This document shows positions 18,343 to 27,249 of a stretch of DNA of 64,000 nucleotides, piece by piece (within the stretch, counting starts at the first letter, position 1; every line of letters begins with the position of its first letter). A program made the translations under genes and the position numbers. The notes under the pieces are model-generated. The model was not told the origin of the DNA. It searched no databases and was given only the letters and a program-made list of their open reading frames with translations. This DNA is from Mycobacterium colombiense (GTDB taxonomy: Bacteria; Actinomycetota; Actinomycetes; Mycobacteriales; Mycobacteriaceae), in NCBI RefSeq assembly GCF_003284975.1, contig NZ_QMEU01000002.1:1-64000 (forward strand), in the 5' to 3' direction.

Positions 18343-19324
18343 GGTATTCCTCCGCGATCCGCGCCCGGTGCTCCGCCGCGCCGCCGAGCATCAACTCGCC
18401 CGCCTTGGCTCGTTTCAGCGCGAACTGCAGGTCGTTCTCCCACGTGAATCCCATTGCGCCGTGCAGCTGTAGGCCGTGCCGGAATACCAGCGACTGGCAT
18501 TCGCCGGCCGACGCCTTGGCCATCGCGGCCGCCAGCCGGCGGCGCGGATCGTCGGCCGCGATCGTCAACGCGGCGAAGTAGGCCAGCGCGCGCGCCCGTT
18601 GCACGGCGACGTGCATGTCGGCGGCCTTGTGCTGCACGGCCTGGAACGAGCCGATCGCCACGCCGAACTGCTGGCGGCTACTCACGTGCTCGAGGACCAG
18701 GTCGAGGATGCGTTGGCAGGCGCCAACCATCGTGATCGCCATGCCGGTCAAAGCGAAATGGTGAGCGCGTTCCGCGTCGACGGTCAGCCGGTCACTGTCG
18801 GGCACCCGCACCTCGGCGAATGACAGGTCGGCGACGTGCAGTACCGGATCGAACACCGCCGCGCGCCGGGCCGACACCTGACCGGACGCGACCAGGAACA
18901 CCCCGGCGTCGGTCACCACCGCCAACCGATCCGCCCGATCTCCGTCGAGCACGTGCCGCGCGGTGCCTTCCAGGACCCAACCCTCGGCGTCGCGGTGCGC
19001 GGCAACCCCGCTGTAGACCGCGGTGCCCGACTGGTGAGGGTCGAAGCGGTCTGCGGCCAGCGGCGCGAACTGGCTCATCGTCGCCAGGTACGGGGTGGGG
19101 TCGGTGGCGTGGCCGAGCTGCTCGAGCACGATGGCCAACTCGACGGCGCTGTCCGCATCGCTGAGCTCGGTCCAGCCCTGGTCTACATACGATTTCCACA
19201 ACGGGCTCGGGTCGACGCCCTCTTCGGCCACGCTGCGCACCAACGACGGCGGGCACTGCTTCGCGACGGCGTCGCGCACCGTGTCCTGCCACAGTCGCTG
19301 GTCAGCATCGAACTCCAACAGCAT
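18326..19324 (-). CDS. Acyl-CoA dehydrogenase-like partner subunit
   Basis: Shorter FadE-like protein of 332 residues. FAD-contact motif RQQFGVAIGSFQAVQH and GAMGFTWENDLQ near the C-terminus identify the family, but no candidate catalytic Glu is visible at either known site. In mycobacterial steroid degradation such degenerate partners form alpha2beta2 enzymes with an adjacent catalytic FadE; the 17-bp overlap with the downstream gene fits this. A perfect recurrent operator lies 30 bp before its ATG, so the pair is a regulated unit. Confidence 0.9.
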   Translation of the reverse strand: MLLEFDADQRLWQDTVRDAVAKQCPPSLVRSVAEEGVDPSPLWKSYVDQGWTELSDADSAVELAIVLEQLGHATDPTPYLATMSQFAPLAADRFDPHQSGTAVYSGVAAHRDAEGWVLEGTARHVLDGDRADRLAVVTDAGVFLVASGQVSARRAAVFDPVLHVADLSFAEVRVPDSDRLTVDAERAHHFALTGMAITMVGACQRILDLVLEHVSSRQQFGVAIGSFQAVQHKAADMHVAVQRARALAYFAALTIAADDPRRRLAAAMAKASAGECQSLVFRHGLQLHGAMGFTWENDLQFALKRAKAGELMLGGAAEHRARIAEEYRAADF

Positions 19325-19353
19325 CCGCGCCGCCTCTCGTCGTGACTGTCACG

Positions 19354-19370
19354 CGAGAATACCATTCTCG
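19354..19370. promoter_or_regulatory. Recurrent operator, copy 2 (perfect)
   Basis: CGAGAAT-ACC-ATTCTCG, a perfect 7+3+7 palindrome containing the consensus GAGAAT-N3-ATTCTC. The 15-bp core ends 30 bp before the start of the acyl-CoA dehydrogenase pair, a position where a bound repressor would block transcription. Confidence 0.75.
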
Positions 19371-19447
19371 GTTGCGGAAGTAATAATCTCTGAATCCGGG
19401 CATGGGGTCACCGCAAGGCTGCTGACAAGCGGACTCCGTCGGGCGAC

Positions 19448-20098
19448 CTAACCGCTGGTCACGAGGCCGTCGGCGGCTTGGTCCCAACGGTCGAGGTTGA
19501 CGAATTCGGCCAGTGGGCGCCGCCGCAGCGGGCCATGTTTGCCCTTCGGCCACCCCACCACGATGTGGCCGGCGATCATCCAGCCCTCGGGTACCCCAAC
19601 GGCTTCCCGCAGCAGCTGCTCACCGCCGTACGAGGCCCAGCTGGTCAGGCAGGCGCCGAGGCCCTGGGCGCGAGCGGCCAGCAGAAAGTTCTGCATGGCG
19701 GGAAAGATCGAACCGCCCAGCAGCAGTTCGGACGCCGTCGGATAATGCGCCTGGGCGAATAGGACCGAAGTGAATTCACCGGCGCGGTCGTGCAATTCGT
19801 ATGTCGCACGGTAGGTGCGGGCGCGGCGGCTGTTGTCGTCGGCGGCGGGCCGGCTCATGCCGTAGACCGGCTCGATCACTTCCAGCGCGTGGGCCGCGGC
19901 CTTGGCCACCACCGCCCGCTGGTCGGGCGAGCGCAGCACCACGAATCGCCAGCCTTGCGCGTTGGCGCCCGAGGGGGCCCACCTGGCCGCCTCGAGGCAG
20001 CGCGCCAGAGTCGCATCGTCCACCGGTTCGTCGGTGAAGCGCCGGATGGTCCGGGCCGTCGACATCACTTCCCAGATGTCCGCGCTTGCTCCGGTCAC
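19448..20098 (-). CDS. Nitroreductase-family flavoprotein
   Basis: FMN-dependent nitroreductase-fold protein of 216 residues. The N-terminus STARTIRRFTDEPVDDATL and the WAPSGANAQGWRF stretch are the classic FMN-binding regions of this family; GWPKGKH near the end completes the fold. Members reduce nitro groups, quinones, enones or flavins. The frame is open far upstream, but GTG at 20098 with GAGGAGAAGCA just before it is the best start. It is divergent from the CMD gene. The natural substrate is unknown. Confidence 0.88.
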   Translation of the reverse strand: MTGASADIWEVMSTARTIRRFTDEPVDDATLARCLEAARWAPSGANAQGWRFVVLRSPDQRAVVAKAAAHALEVIEPVYGMSRPAADDNSRRARTYRATYELHDRAGEFTSVLFAQAHYPTASELLLGGSIFPAMQNFLLAARAQGLGACLTSWASYGGEQLLREAVGVPEGWMIAGHIVVGWPKGKHGPLRRRPLAEFVNLDRWDQAADGLVTSG

Positions 20099-20358
20099 TG
20101 CTTCTCCTCTACGTCCAGAGTCGCTCAGGTCCGCACCGTCAGTTCGTATTCCTTGCGGCGCAAGACTTTTGGTTACCGCGACGTTCCAGCACCCGTCCGG
20201 CGGCAATGAGAACAGAGAGCGGACAGCTGCATTAGAACCTCGACTGTAGACCCCGCCGAGCGACCGCGGTGCAAGACTGCGCTCAGGCAATCGGAACCTC
20301 GCCGGCGCACGCGCGACAACATCGAGGGCCGCTGCCCCGAACTGAAGGGAGAAGTGCA

Positions 20359-20739
20359 TTGGATCGTGAAACCTACCAGCGGGGGCTTGACATCCGCTCC
20401 GAGGTGCTGGGTGAGGAATACGTCAACCGCGCGTTGGCCAACGCGGATGACTTCACCGGTCCCCTGCAAGACCTCGTGACCGAATACTGCTGGGGTGCCG
20501 TGTGGGGCCGGGAGGAACTGCCAAGGAAGATCCGTAGCATGCTCAACCTGGCGATGATCTCGGTTCTCAACCGGCCCAACGAATTGCGTACGCACGTCAA
20601 GGCGGCACTGACCAACGGCGTCACCCGCGAGGAGATCCGCGAGGTCTTCCTGCAGGTGGCCATCTACGCCGGCGTGCCGGCCGCAGTCGACAGCTTTCGC
20701 ATCGCGGGTGAGGCGTTCGCCGAACTGGACCGGGACTAG
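20359..20739 (+). CDS. Carboxymuconolactone decarboxylase-family protein
   Basis: Small all-helical CMD/AhpD-fold protein of 126 residues. Segments CWGAVWGREELPRKIRSMLNLAM and HVKAALTNGVTREEIREVFLQVAIYAG are the typical CMD helices. It lacks the AhpD CxxC pair, so it resembles the lactone decarboxylase branch more than the peroxidase branch. TTG at 20359 follows AAGGGAGAAG. It lies 9 bp before the HIBADH-like gene and is probably co-transcribed with it. Confidence 0.88.
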   Translation: MDRETYQRGLDIRSEVLGEEYVNRALANADDFTGPLQDLVTEYCWGAVWGREELPRKIRSMLNLAMISVLNRPNELRTHVKAALTNGVTREEIREVFLQVAIYAGVPAAVDSFRIAGEAFAELDRD

Positions 20740-20748
20740 GGACGCAGC

Positions 20749-21642
20749 ATGGAGATCGGATTCATCGGGCTGGGAAACATGGGCCTTCCCATGGCATCCC
20801 GCCTCCTCCGGGAAAATCACGACGTCGTCGCCTTCGACACTCGCGGCGACGCGCTCGAGCGCATCGTCGCCCTCGGCGCCCGCCCGGCGTCGTCGGCCAA
20901 GGAGGTCGCCGACCGCGCCGAAACGGTGCTGGCCAGCCTGCCCACCCCGGGCGTGTCGCTAACGGTGGCGACCGGTCCGGCGGGCGTGATCGAGGGCGCA
21001 CGGGTGCGGCGCTACGTCGACTTGTCCACTGTCGGTAGCCAAATGGCGGTGCGAATCCACGCAATGCTGGCCCGGCGCAACATCGTGGCGATGGACAGCC
21101 CGGTCAGCGGCGGCGTCGGCGGGGCGGATAAAGGGACCCTGGCGCTCATGGTGTCCGGCCCGCGCGACCAATTCGACCTCGTGCGAACCACGCTCGAAGC
21201 ACTGGGCCGGCCGGTGTATGTCGGCGACAAGCCCGGCGCGGCGCAGACAATGAAACTGGCGAACAACATCTTGGCGGCAAACGTCTTGGCCGCCACCGCC
21301 GAAGTCGTCGTGATGGGCGTCAAAGCCGGCCTCGATGCCGGCGTGATGATCGAGGTGCTCAACGCGGGATCGGGTGCGACGAGCGCGAGCCGCGACAAGT
21401 TCCCCCGCGCGATCCTGCCGCGCACCTTCGACTACGGCTTCGCCACCGGGCTGATGCTCAAGGATGTGCGTCTCTATCTCGACGAAGCACGGGCGCTGGG
21501 CGTGCCCGCCGAGGTCGCCGAGACGGTCGGCCGGCTGTGGGAGGCGCTCGCCCGTGACGAGGGGCCCGACTCCGACTTCACGGCGGTGATCAAACCGTTG
21601 GAGCGGGCCGCGGGTGTGACGGTCGGCGGACGATCGGATTAG
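20749..21642 (+). CDS. 3-hydroxyisobutyrate dehydrogenase-like oxidoreductase
   Basis: Beta-hydroxyacid dehydrogenase of 297 residues. NAD(P)-binding GFIGLGNMGLPMA is at 4-16, the substrate loop DSPVSGGVGGA at 116-126, and the catalytic Lys169 in QTMKLANN. It would oxidise a beta-hydroxy acid to the semialdehyde. It follows the CMD gene by 9 bp. Two further relatives lie in tandem at 34605-36217, so the window carries three such enzymes. Confidence 0.92.
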   Translation: MEIGFIGLGNMGLPMASRLLRENHDVVAFDTRGDALERIVALGARPASSAKEVADRAETVLASLPTPGVSLTVATGPAGVIEGARVRRYVDLSTVGSQMAVRIHAMLARRNIVAMDSPVSGGVGGADKGTLALMVSGPRDQFDLVRTTLEALGRPVYVGDKPGAAQTMKLANNILAANVLAATAEVVVMGVKAGLDAGVMIEVLNAGSGATSASRDKFPRAILPRTFDYGFATGLMLKDVRLYLDEARALGVPAEVAETVGRLWEALARDEGPDSDFTAVIKPLERAAGVTVGGRSD

Positions 21643-21699
21643 CCCGTGGCCGTGGCCATCGGGGCGACGAGCCCCGCAGTTCGCGTCCGTCGTAACGCG

Positions 21700-21714
21700 G
21701 AGAATGATATTATC
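21700..21714. promoter_or_regulatory. Recurrent operator, copy 3 (one mismatch)
   Basis: GAGAAT-GAT-ATTATC matches the consensus except for one base in the right arm. It is in the 247-bp gap between the HIBADH-like gene and the amidohydrolase operon, 175 bp before the amidohydrolase start. Confidence 0.55.
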
Positions 21715-21889
21715 CGGAATGAAGAACCATACTTGCTCCAACGACCGCGAAACGCCCGCCACCAGCGACGATGATTAAACGAAATGCTTACCGGAAACCC
21801 GTTGATGGATCACCGACGAAAATGTTAGATTGGCTATCATCTGACCTCGCGCGGACGGCGTTTGCCGCCGCAGCCGAAGGGTGGCTTTC

Positions 21890-22981
21890 GTGATCACACA
21901 CGCCGACGGAACCAGCACCCCGTTGATCGACGCGAGCGTGCACATCTTCTTTCCGTCGAACAAGGCCCTGCGCAAGACCCTGCGCGAGCCGTTCAAGAGC
22001 CGCGGCTTTCCGGACTACGAGATGGACTGGTACGGCGCCCCCGGCGGTGAGTACGCGCCCAACACCGAGGGCCCGGACCGCCAGTACCCGGGTTCGGATC
22101 CGGATTTCGTTGCCAATGAACTGTTTTCGAAGCGCGGCGTCGATGTGGCGCTTCTGCATCCGATGGCGCGCGGCATCATGCCGGACCGGCACCTGGGCAG
22201 CGCCCTGCACGCCGCGCACAACGAGATGATGGTGTCGAACTGGCTAGAGTCCGGCCAGTTCGGCGAGCGGTTCCGCGGCACCATCCGGGTCAACCCCGAC
22301 GACATCCCCGGCGCGCTGCGCGAGATCGAGCGGTGGCGTGCGCACCCGCGGGTGGTCCAGATCGGCGTCCCGCTGCAATCCCGCGAGTTGTACGGCAAAC
22401 CGCAGTTCTGGCCGATCTGGGAGGCTGCCGTCGACGCCGGATTGCCCGTCGCCGCGCACATCGAGGTCGGGTCGGGCATCGCGTTCCCGCCGACGCCGAA
22501 CGGCAACACCCGCACCTACGAGCAGTACGTCAGCTTCATGGCGCTGAACTACCTGTATCACCTGATGAACATGATCGCCGAGGGTGTGTTCGAGCGGTTC
22601 GATGGCCTCAAGTTCGTCTGGGGCGACGGCGCCGCCGACTTCATCACGCCGTTCATCTGGCGGATGGACACCTTCGGCCGTCCGCACCTGGAGCAGACGC
22701 CGTGGGCACCGCGGATTCCCAGCGACTACCTGCCCGGTCACGTGTTCTTCGTTCAGGGCAGCCTCGACGGACCCGGCGACGTCGAGTTCGCCGGCGAATG
22801 GTTCGGCTTCACCGGCAAAGACGACATGGTGATGTTCGGGTCGAGCTATCCACACTGGCAATGCGGCGATGTCAGCAAACTGCCCAGCGCGTTGTCCGCC
22901 GAGCAGCGCGAGAAGCTGTGCTGGCGCAACGCGGCGCGGCTCTACGGCATAGACATTCCCGCCGGGGTGGGCGCACAGTAG
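21890..22981 (+). CDS. Amidohydrolase-family protein (COG2159 type), copy A
   Basis: TIM-barrel metal-dependent hydrolase/decarboxylase relative of 363 residues. The N-terminal metal region keeps one His (DASVHIFF). The C-terminal motif normally written SSDYPHW reads FGSSYPHWQ, so the usual Asp is Ser, which may reduce or change activity. GTG at 21890 is preferred over 21881 because GAAGGGTGG lies just before it. It heads a unit with a second amidohydrolase, a Rieske protein and a hydrolase. The family includes carboxy-lyases acting on ring-cleavage products. Substrate unknown. Confidence 0.85.
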   Translation: MITHADGTSTPLIDASVHIFFPSNKALRKTLREPFKSRGFPDYEMDWYGAPGGEYAPNTEGPDRQYPGSDPDFVANELFSKRGVDVALLHPMARGIMPDRHLGSALHAAHNEMMVSNWLESGQFGERFRGTIRVNPDDIPGALREIERWRAHPRVVQIGVPLQSRELYGKPQFWPIWEAAVDAGLPVAAHIEVGSGIAFPPTPNGNTRTYEQYVSFMALNYLYHLMNMIAEGVFERFDGLKFVWGDGAADFITPFIWRMDTFGRPHLEQTPWAPRIPSDYLPGHVFFVQGSLDGPGDVEFAGEWFGFTGKDDMVMFGSSYPHWQCGDVSKLPSALSAEQREKLCWRNAARLYGIDIPAGVGAQ

Positions 22982-23010
22982 AAGTATCGCGAAAGACTGA
23001 GGAGAGCCAG

Positions 23011-24156
23011 ATGACGTTGACCCATTCGCAGGAGCGGGTTCCCGCTACCGAGCGCATAGCCGTCCGCTGCGTCGACTCGGATGTCCACCCGGCCCCCAAG
23101 CGCGGAGAGCTGCTCCCGTACATCCCCGAGCCGTGGCGCAGCAAGTACTTCCTCACTCGCACGGTTGGTGAGCAGATCTACTACGACGCACCCGACTACG
23201 CGCACTCCTACGCGATGCGCGTGGACTCGTTTCCGGCCAACGGCGAGTTCCCCTGCAGCGACCCGGATTTGGCGTTTCGCCAGCTGATAATGGAGGCCGG
23301 GTCCGACATCGCGATCCTGGAGCCCGCGGCCTATCCGGCGCGCATTCCCGAAGCGCAGCATGCCATGTCGGCCGCGTTGAACGACTGGCAGGCCAATCAC
23401 TGGCTGGACAGCCACAACAATTGGCACGAGCGGTGGCGGGGCTCGATTTGCATCGCGATCGAGGAGCCGGAGGAGTCGGTCCGCGAGATCGAGCGCTGGG
23501 CCGGGCACCCCTTCATGGCGCAGATCCTGATCAAGGCCGAGCCGCGGCCGTCCTGGGGCCACCCGAAGTACGACCCGATCTGGGCGGCCGCCACCAAGAA
23601 TGACATCACCGTGAGCTGCCACCTGTCGCGCAGCCAGTTCGACGAGCTGCCGATTCCGCCGGTGGGATTCCCCAGCTACAACCACGACTTCATGGTGACC
23701 TACTCCCTGCTGGCGGCCAACCAGGTGATGAGCCTGATCTTCGACGGCGTCTTCGACCGGTTCCCGACGCTGCGGATCGTGTTCGTCGAGCACGCCTTCA
23801 GCTGGATCCTGCCGCTGATGTGGCGCATGGACGCGATCTACGACGCCCGCAAGTCGTGGCTCGACATCAAGCGCAAGCCGTCCGAGTACGTCAAGGACCA
23901 CATCAAGTTCACCACCCAGCCGCTGGATTATCCCGAGGACAAGACCGAGCTGACCCGCGCGCTGGAATGGATGGAGTGCGAAAAGATCCTGCTGTTCTCC
24001 TCGGACTACCCGCACTGGACGTTCGACGACCCGCGCTGGTTGGTCAAGCACCTGCCCAAGCACGCCCGCGACGCGGTGATGTACAAGAACGGCATCGCGA
24101 CCTATCACCTGCCCGAGACCGTGCCGGTCCTCGAGGGTCAGACCCGGGTGCTTTGA
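23011..24156 (+). CDS. Amidohydrolase-family protein (COG2159 type), copy B
   Basis: Amidohydrolase-superfamily TIM barrel of 381 residues. The N-terminus has VDSDVHP and the C-terminus has the intact LFSSDYPHWTFDDPR motif with its metal/catalytic Asp and His. It lies 29 bp after copy A and resembles it along its length (IERWxxHP, FDRFxxLxxVxxxxA, PFIWRMD/PLMWRMD), suggesting an old tandem duplication in which B kept the complete site. A GAGGAGA ribosome site precedes ATG 23011. The two may form a mixed complex. Confidence 0.88.
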   Translation: MTLTHSQERVPATERIAVRCVDSDVHPAPKRGELLPYIPEPWRSKYFLTRTVGEQIYYDAPDYAHSYAMRVDSFPANGEFPCSDPDLAFRQLIMEAGSDIAILEPAAYPARIPEAQHAMSAALNDWQANHWLDSHNNWHERWRGSICIAIEEPEESVREIERWAGHPFMAQILIKAEPRPSWGHPKYDPIWAAATKNDITVSCHLSRSQFDELPIPPVGFPSYNHDFMVTYSLLAANQVMSLIFDGVFDRFPTLRIVFVEHAFSWILPLMWRMDAIYDARKSWLDIKRKPSEYVKDHIKFTTQPLDYPEDKTELTRALEWMECEKILLFSSDYPHWTFDDPRWLVKHLPKHARDAVMYKNGIATYHLPETVPVLEGQTRVL

Positions 24157-24157
24157 G

Positions 24158-24556
24158 TTGACGGAAGAAACCAAACGGCCCGAGCCCCGTCTCGCCCAGG
24201 GCCGCGAGCATGTTGTCGCCACCGTAGACGAAATCCCGCCGGGCACACACAAACTGGTGCCGATCGGGCGCCACGGCGTCGGCGTCTACAACGTCAACGG
24301 CACCTTCTACGCCATCGCTAACTACTGCCCCCACCAAGGCGGCCCGCTATGTTCGGGACGGGCCCGGGGGCGCACCATCGTCGACGAGACCGCGCCGGGC
24401 GACTCGGTCATGGTGCGCGACCTGGAATACATCTACTGCCCCTGGCACCAATGGGGTTTCGAGCTGGCGACCGGCACGACGGCGGTCAAGCCGGAATGGA
24501 GTATTCGCACCTATCCGGTGCGCGTCGTCGGCAACGACGTTTTGGTTCAGGCCTAA
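24158..24556 (+). CDS. Rieske 2Fe-2S ferredoxin-like protein
   Basis: Stand-alone Rieske protein of 132 residues. The cluster motifs are Cys57-x-His59 (YCPHQGGPLC) and Cys94-x-x-His97 (YCPWHQWGF). The spacing between them is wider than in most Rieske ferredoxins because of an inserted loop (about 66-90). It may carry electrons or act as a small oxygenase subunit. TTG at 24158 begins one base after the amidohydrolase B stop. The Rieske oxygenase at 46480 is a possible distant partner. Confidence 0.88.
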   Translation: MTEETKRPEPRLAQGREHVVATVDEIPPGTHKLVPIGRHGVGVYNVNGTFYAIANYCPHQGGPLCSGRARGRTIVDETAPGDSVMVRDLEYIYCPWHQWGFELATGTTAVKPEWSIRTYPVRVVGNDVLVQA

Positions 24557-24571
24557 CCACAGGAGAATCGG

Positions 24572-25438
24572 GTGCCTTCTATTGAGATCAACGGGGGAAA
24601 TGTCGTCTACGAAATCCTCGGTGACTCTGGCGATCTCATTGCGCTGACGCCGGGCGGCCGGTTCAGCAAGGAGATCCCCGGCCTGCGCCCGCTCGCCGAA
24701 GCGCTGGCCGCGGGTGGCTACCGGGTGCTGCTGTGGGACCGGCCGAACTGTGGTGCCTCCGATGTGCAGTTCTACGGGCAGAGCGAGTCGCATATGCGCG
24801 CCGAGACGCTGCACAAGCTGGTGACCGGCCTGGGCTTCGAGCGCTGCATTCTGGCCGGGGGCTCCGGCGGCGCAAGGGATTCCATGCTGACCACCATGCT
24901 CTATCCCGAGATGGTCACCAAGCTCGTGGTGTGGAACATCGTCGGCGGCACCTACGGCACCTTCGTGCTCGGTTCGTTCTACATCATTCCCAGCATCCTC
25001 GCGGTGCGCGGCACCGGCATGGACGGCGTGATGAAGGTGGCCGAATGGCGTGAGCGCATCGAGGAGAACCCGAACAACAAGCAGCGATTCCTCGACTTCG
25101 ACAAGGATGAATTCCTCAAGCTCATGCTGCGTTGGCTCAACGCCTTCGTCTCCAAGCCGGGACAGACGATTCCGGGGGTCGAGGACGAGATGTTCGATCG
25201 GATCAAGGTGCCTACGTTGATCATTCGTGGCGGCGAGAACGACATGGATCACCCGAAGCGGACGTCGCTGGAAGTCAGCTGCCTGATCAAGGGATCGAAG
25301 CTCATCGACCCGCCGTGGCCCGAGGATGCGTGGGAGCGCGCGTCCGAGGACCGTGCCGCGGGCCGGGTGCAGCACTTCAACATGTTCGACACCTGGGTGC
25401 AGGCGGCGCCCGCGATCCTGGAATTCCTGGGTTCGTAA
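24572..25438 (+). CDS. Alpha/beta hydrolase
   Basis: Hydrolase of 288 residues. The oxyanion region LTPGGR, the strand-helix turn WDRPNCGASD and the nucleophile elbow GGSGG (Ser98) are visible. An acid in GGENDMDHP and a late His (VQHFNMFD) could complete the triad. Relatives cleave C-C bonds in ring-cleavage products or esters. GTG at 24572 follows AGGAGAATCG, and the gene closes the amidohydrolase-Rieske unit. Confidence 0.87.
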   Translation: MPSIEINGGNVVYEILGDSGDLIALTPGGRFSKEIPGLRPLAEALAAGGYRVLLWDRPNCGASDVQFYGQSESHMRAETLHKLVTGLGFERCILAGGSGGARDSMLTTMLYPEMVTKLVVWNIVGGTYGTFVLGSFYIIPSILAVRGTGMDGVMKVAEWRERIEENPNNKQRFLDFDKDEFLKLMLRWLNAFVSKPGQTIPGVEDEMFDRIKVPTLIIRGGENDMDHPKRTSLEVSCLIKGSKLIDPPWPEDAWERASEDRAAGRVQHFNMFDTWVQAAPAILEFLGS

Positions 25439-25443
25439 TGGCG

Positions 25444-25917
25444 CTAGACGGTGCGGATGTGGACCTCACAATTCAGCGACGCCTCCAGCGCCGTGTGCAC
25501 GCGGCTTTCCGGAATCCGTTCGAGGTCGGACTCGCGCAGGGTCACTCGGACGATGTCGAAACCGTCCTCGCCCGGCGTGCGCTCGATGTCACCGGTGAGC
25601 CCGAATGCGGACAGGACGCCGTGCGCGTCGTCGTCGGTTCCCCGGCTGACGAAGGTGACCACTCCCGCAGCGGGATCAACGCCGAATGCTCTGGCGCACA
25701 ATCCGATCGCGGTGGCCTTGGCCGTGTCGGCGTCTTCGGCCGCGATGAGCAGTTCCAGTTCGCGGCGGGTCGCGGGCCGCGATGCGAGGTCATTGTCGAC
25801 CACGTCGGCGCCGGCCGCGGCTACCAGCTCGAGGAGGGCCGCCATGCCGTCGCGTAGTCGTGCGGGCGTGAGCACGCTTTCCGGGTCAACGTTGACACGC
25901 ACCACCGCAGTTCGCAT
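25444..25917 (-). CDS. Uncharacterised protein
   Basis: Product of 157 residues with no signal peptide or membrane segment. I do not recognise a family. The sequence is rich in acidic residues and reads as an alpha/beta protein, with a repeated strand pattern at both ends (MRTAVVRVNVDPE and GFDIVRVTL). ATG at 25917 is chosen although the frame is open much further upstream, because that extension is antisense to the NuoF-like gene. It is tail-to-tail with the hydrolase (5 bp) and divergent from the NuoF-like gene. Confidence 0.6.
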   Translation of the reverse strand: MRTAVVRVNVDPESVLTPARLRDGMAALLELVAAAGADVVDNDLASRPATRRELELLIAAEDADTAKATAIGLCARAFGVDPAAGVVTFVSRGTDDDAHGVLSAFGLTGDIERTPGEDGFDIVRVTLRESDLERIPESRVHTALEASLNCEVHIRTV

Positions 25918-25953
25918 GTGCGCAAGCCTAACTAACACGATGGCAGGCCGGCC

Positions 25954-27249
25954 GTGAACACCACTCAGTCCACCACCATCGCCACCGCGACGTTGCCCGG
26001 ATGCACGCCGCGGCTGTTGAGCGAGCACGCCCGCGAGGATCTGGCGTCCTATCGCAAGCTCGGTGGCTACCGCCCGCTTGGCGACGCCGATGAATTCTTG
26101 ACCGAAGTCGAATCCAGCGGCCTGGTCGGCCGCGGCGGTGCGGCGTTCCCGCTGTCGGTGAAGCTGCGGTCGGTGCGCGACAACGGACGACTGCTGGGCG
26201 TCCCCGTCGTCGTGGCGAATGGCGAAGAGGGAGAACCGGCTTCGGTCAAGGACCGTTGGCTGTTGCGCAATCGCCCTCACCTCGTCCTGGACGGACTGCG
26301 GCTGGCCGCGACGATCGTTGCCGCCGACCGCGCCTACGTCTACGTGTCCGACCAGGAATCGGCACACAGCATCGAATCCGCGCTCGGCGAGCTGGATCCC
26401 GGCGCGCTCGGCGTCGCCGTCGACCTGCGCACCGTGGCGCCGGGGTACGTGGCCGGCGAGGAGACGGCCGCGGTGCGCGCGATCAACGGCGGCCCGGCCA
26501 AGCCGACGGACAAGCCGCCGCGCCCCTTCGAAGCCGGCGTCGATGACCGGCCCACGCTGGTGAGCAACGTCGAGACCCTGGCCAACCTGCCCTACCTGCA
26601 GTCCCACGGATCGGCCGATTTCCGGTCGCAGGGCACGACGCTGTCGTCGGGCACCTTCCTGGCCACCATCACCGGGGGCGGGCGACCTCCCGTCCTGTAT
26701 GAACTGCCGCTTGGGCTGCCGTTCACGGAACTGCTTGCCCTGCACGGTGTTCCGGCCGACCGGGTGCGCGGAGCACTGATGGGTGGTTACTTCGCCGGTC
26801 TGCTCAACCGCTCGGTGTTGGAGACCACCCTGGACCACGAGACGATGCGACGGGTCGGCAGCGGGCTGGGCTGCGGCGCGATTTCGATCCTCATCGAGGA
26901 CTGTCCCGTCGCGGTGGCCGCATCCGTGCTCGCGTACTTCGATCGCGAAAACGCCGGTCAATGCGGATCGTGCTTCAACGGGACGGCGGCGATGGCCGCG
27001 GTCGCCGGCGCACTGCGCGATGGCGCCGCGACGGCGGCAGACGTGGAACGGTTGCGCCGCTGGTCGGTGCTGCTGCGTGGACGCGGTGCGTGCGCAACGC
27101 TGGATGCCGCGACCAACGTCGCTGCCAGCCTGCTCGATCAGTTCCCGGACGACGTCGGTGCCCATCTCGACGGCACTTGCCCGGACTGCACCCGCGGTGC
27201 GCTCCGCGCGGACCGTCCCTACGAGGCGGAACCTGTGAGGCAAGCATGA
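25954..27249 (+). CDS. Stand-alone NuoF-like flavoprotein (NADH-oxidising type)
   Basis: Product of 431 residues related to the 51-kDa subunit of complex I. Visible: GRGGAAFP (59-66, FMN/NADH site), NGEEGEP (89-95), YVAGEETA (165-172), an SLBB-like middle, and a C-terminal iron-sulfur region. That region has Cys337, Cys340 and Cys380, but Gly343 stands where the third Cys is expected, so the cluster is altered or absent. No nuoE or nuoG lies nearby. Its stop overlaps a ferredoxin start (ATGA), so it is probably an NADH:ferredoxin reductase for that ferredoxin. Confidence 0.85.
   Translation: MNTTQSTTIATATLPGCTPRLLSEHAREDLASYRKLGGYRPLGDADEFLTEVESSGLVGRGGAAFPLSVKLRSVRDNGRLLGVPVVVANGEEGEPASVKDRWLLRNRPHLVLDGLRLAATIVAADRAYVYVSDQESAHSIESALGELDPGALGVAVDLRTVAPGYVAGEETAAVRAINGGPAKPTDKPPRPFEAGVDDRPTLVSNVETLANLPYLQSHGSADFRSQGTTLSSGTFLATITGGGRPPVLYELPLGLPFTELLALHGVPADRVRGALMGGYFAGLLNRSVLETTLDHETMRRVGSGLGCGAISILIEDCPVAVAASVLAYFDRENAGQCGSCFNGTAAMAAVAGALRDGAATAADVERLRRWSVLLRGRGACATLDAATNVAASLLDQFPDDVGAHLDGTCPDCTRGALRADRPYEAEPVRQA

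Noticed and set aside
20152..20164. CTTGC-GGC-GCAAG between the nitroreductase and CMD genes as a KstR2-like site
   Set aside because: The half-sites point the opposite way (CTTG then CAAG) compared with the KstR2 consensus, and short GC-rich palindromes are frequent here.
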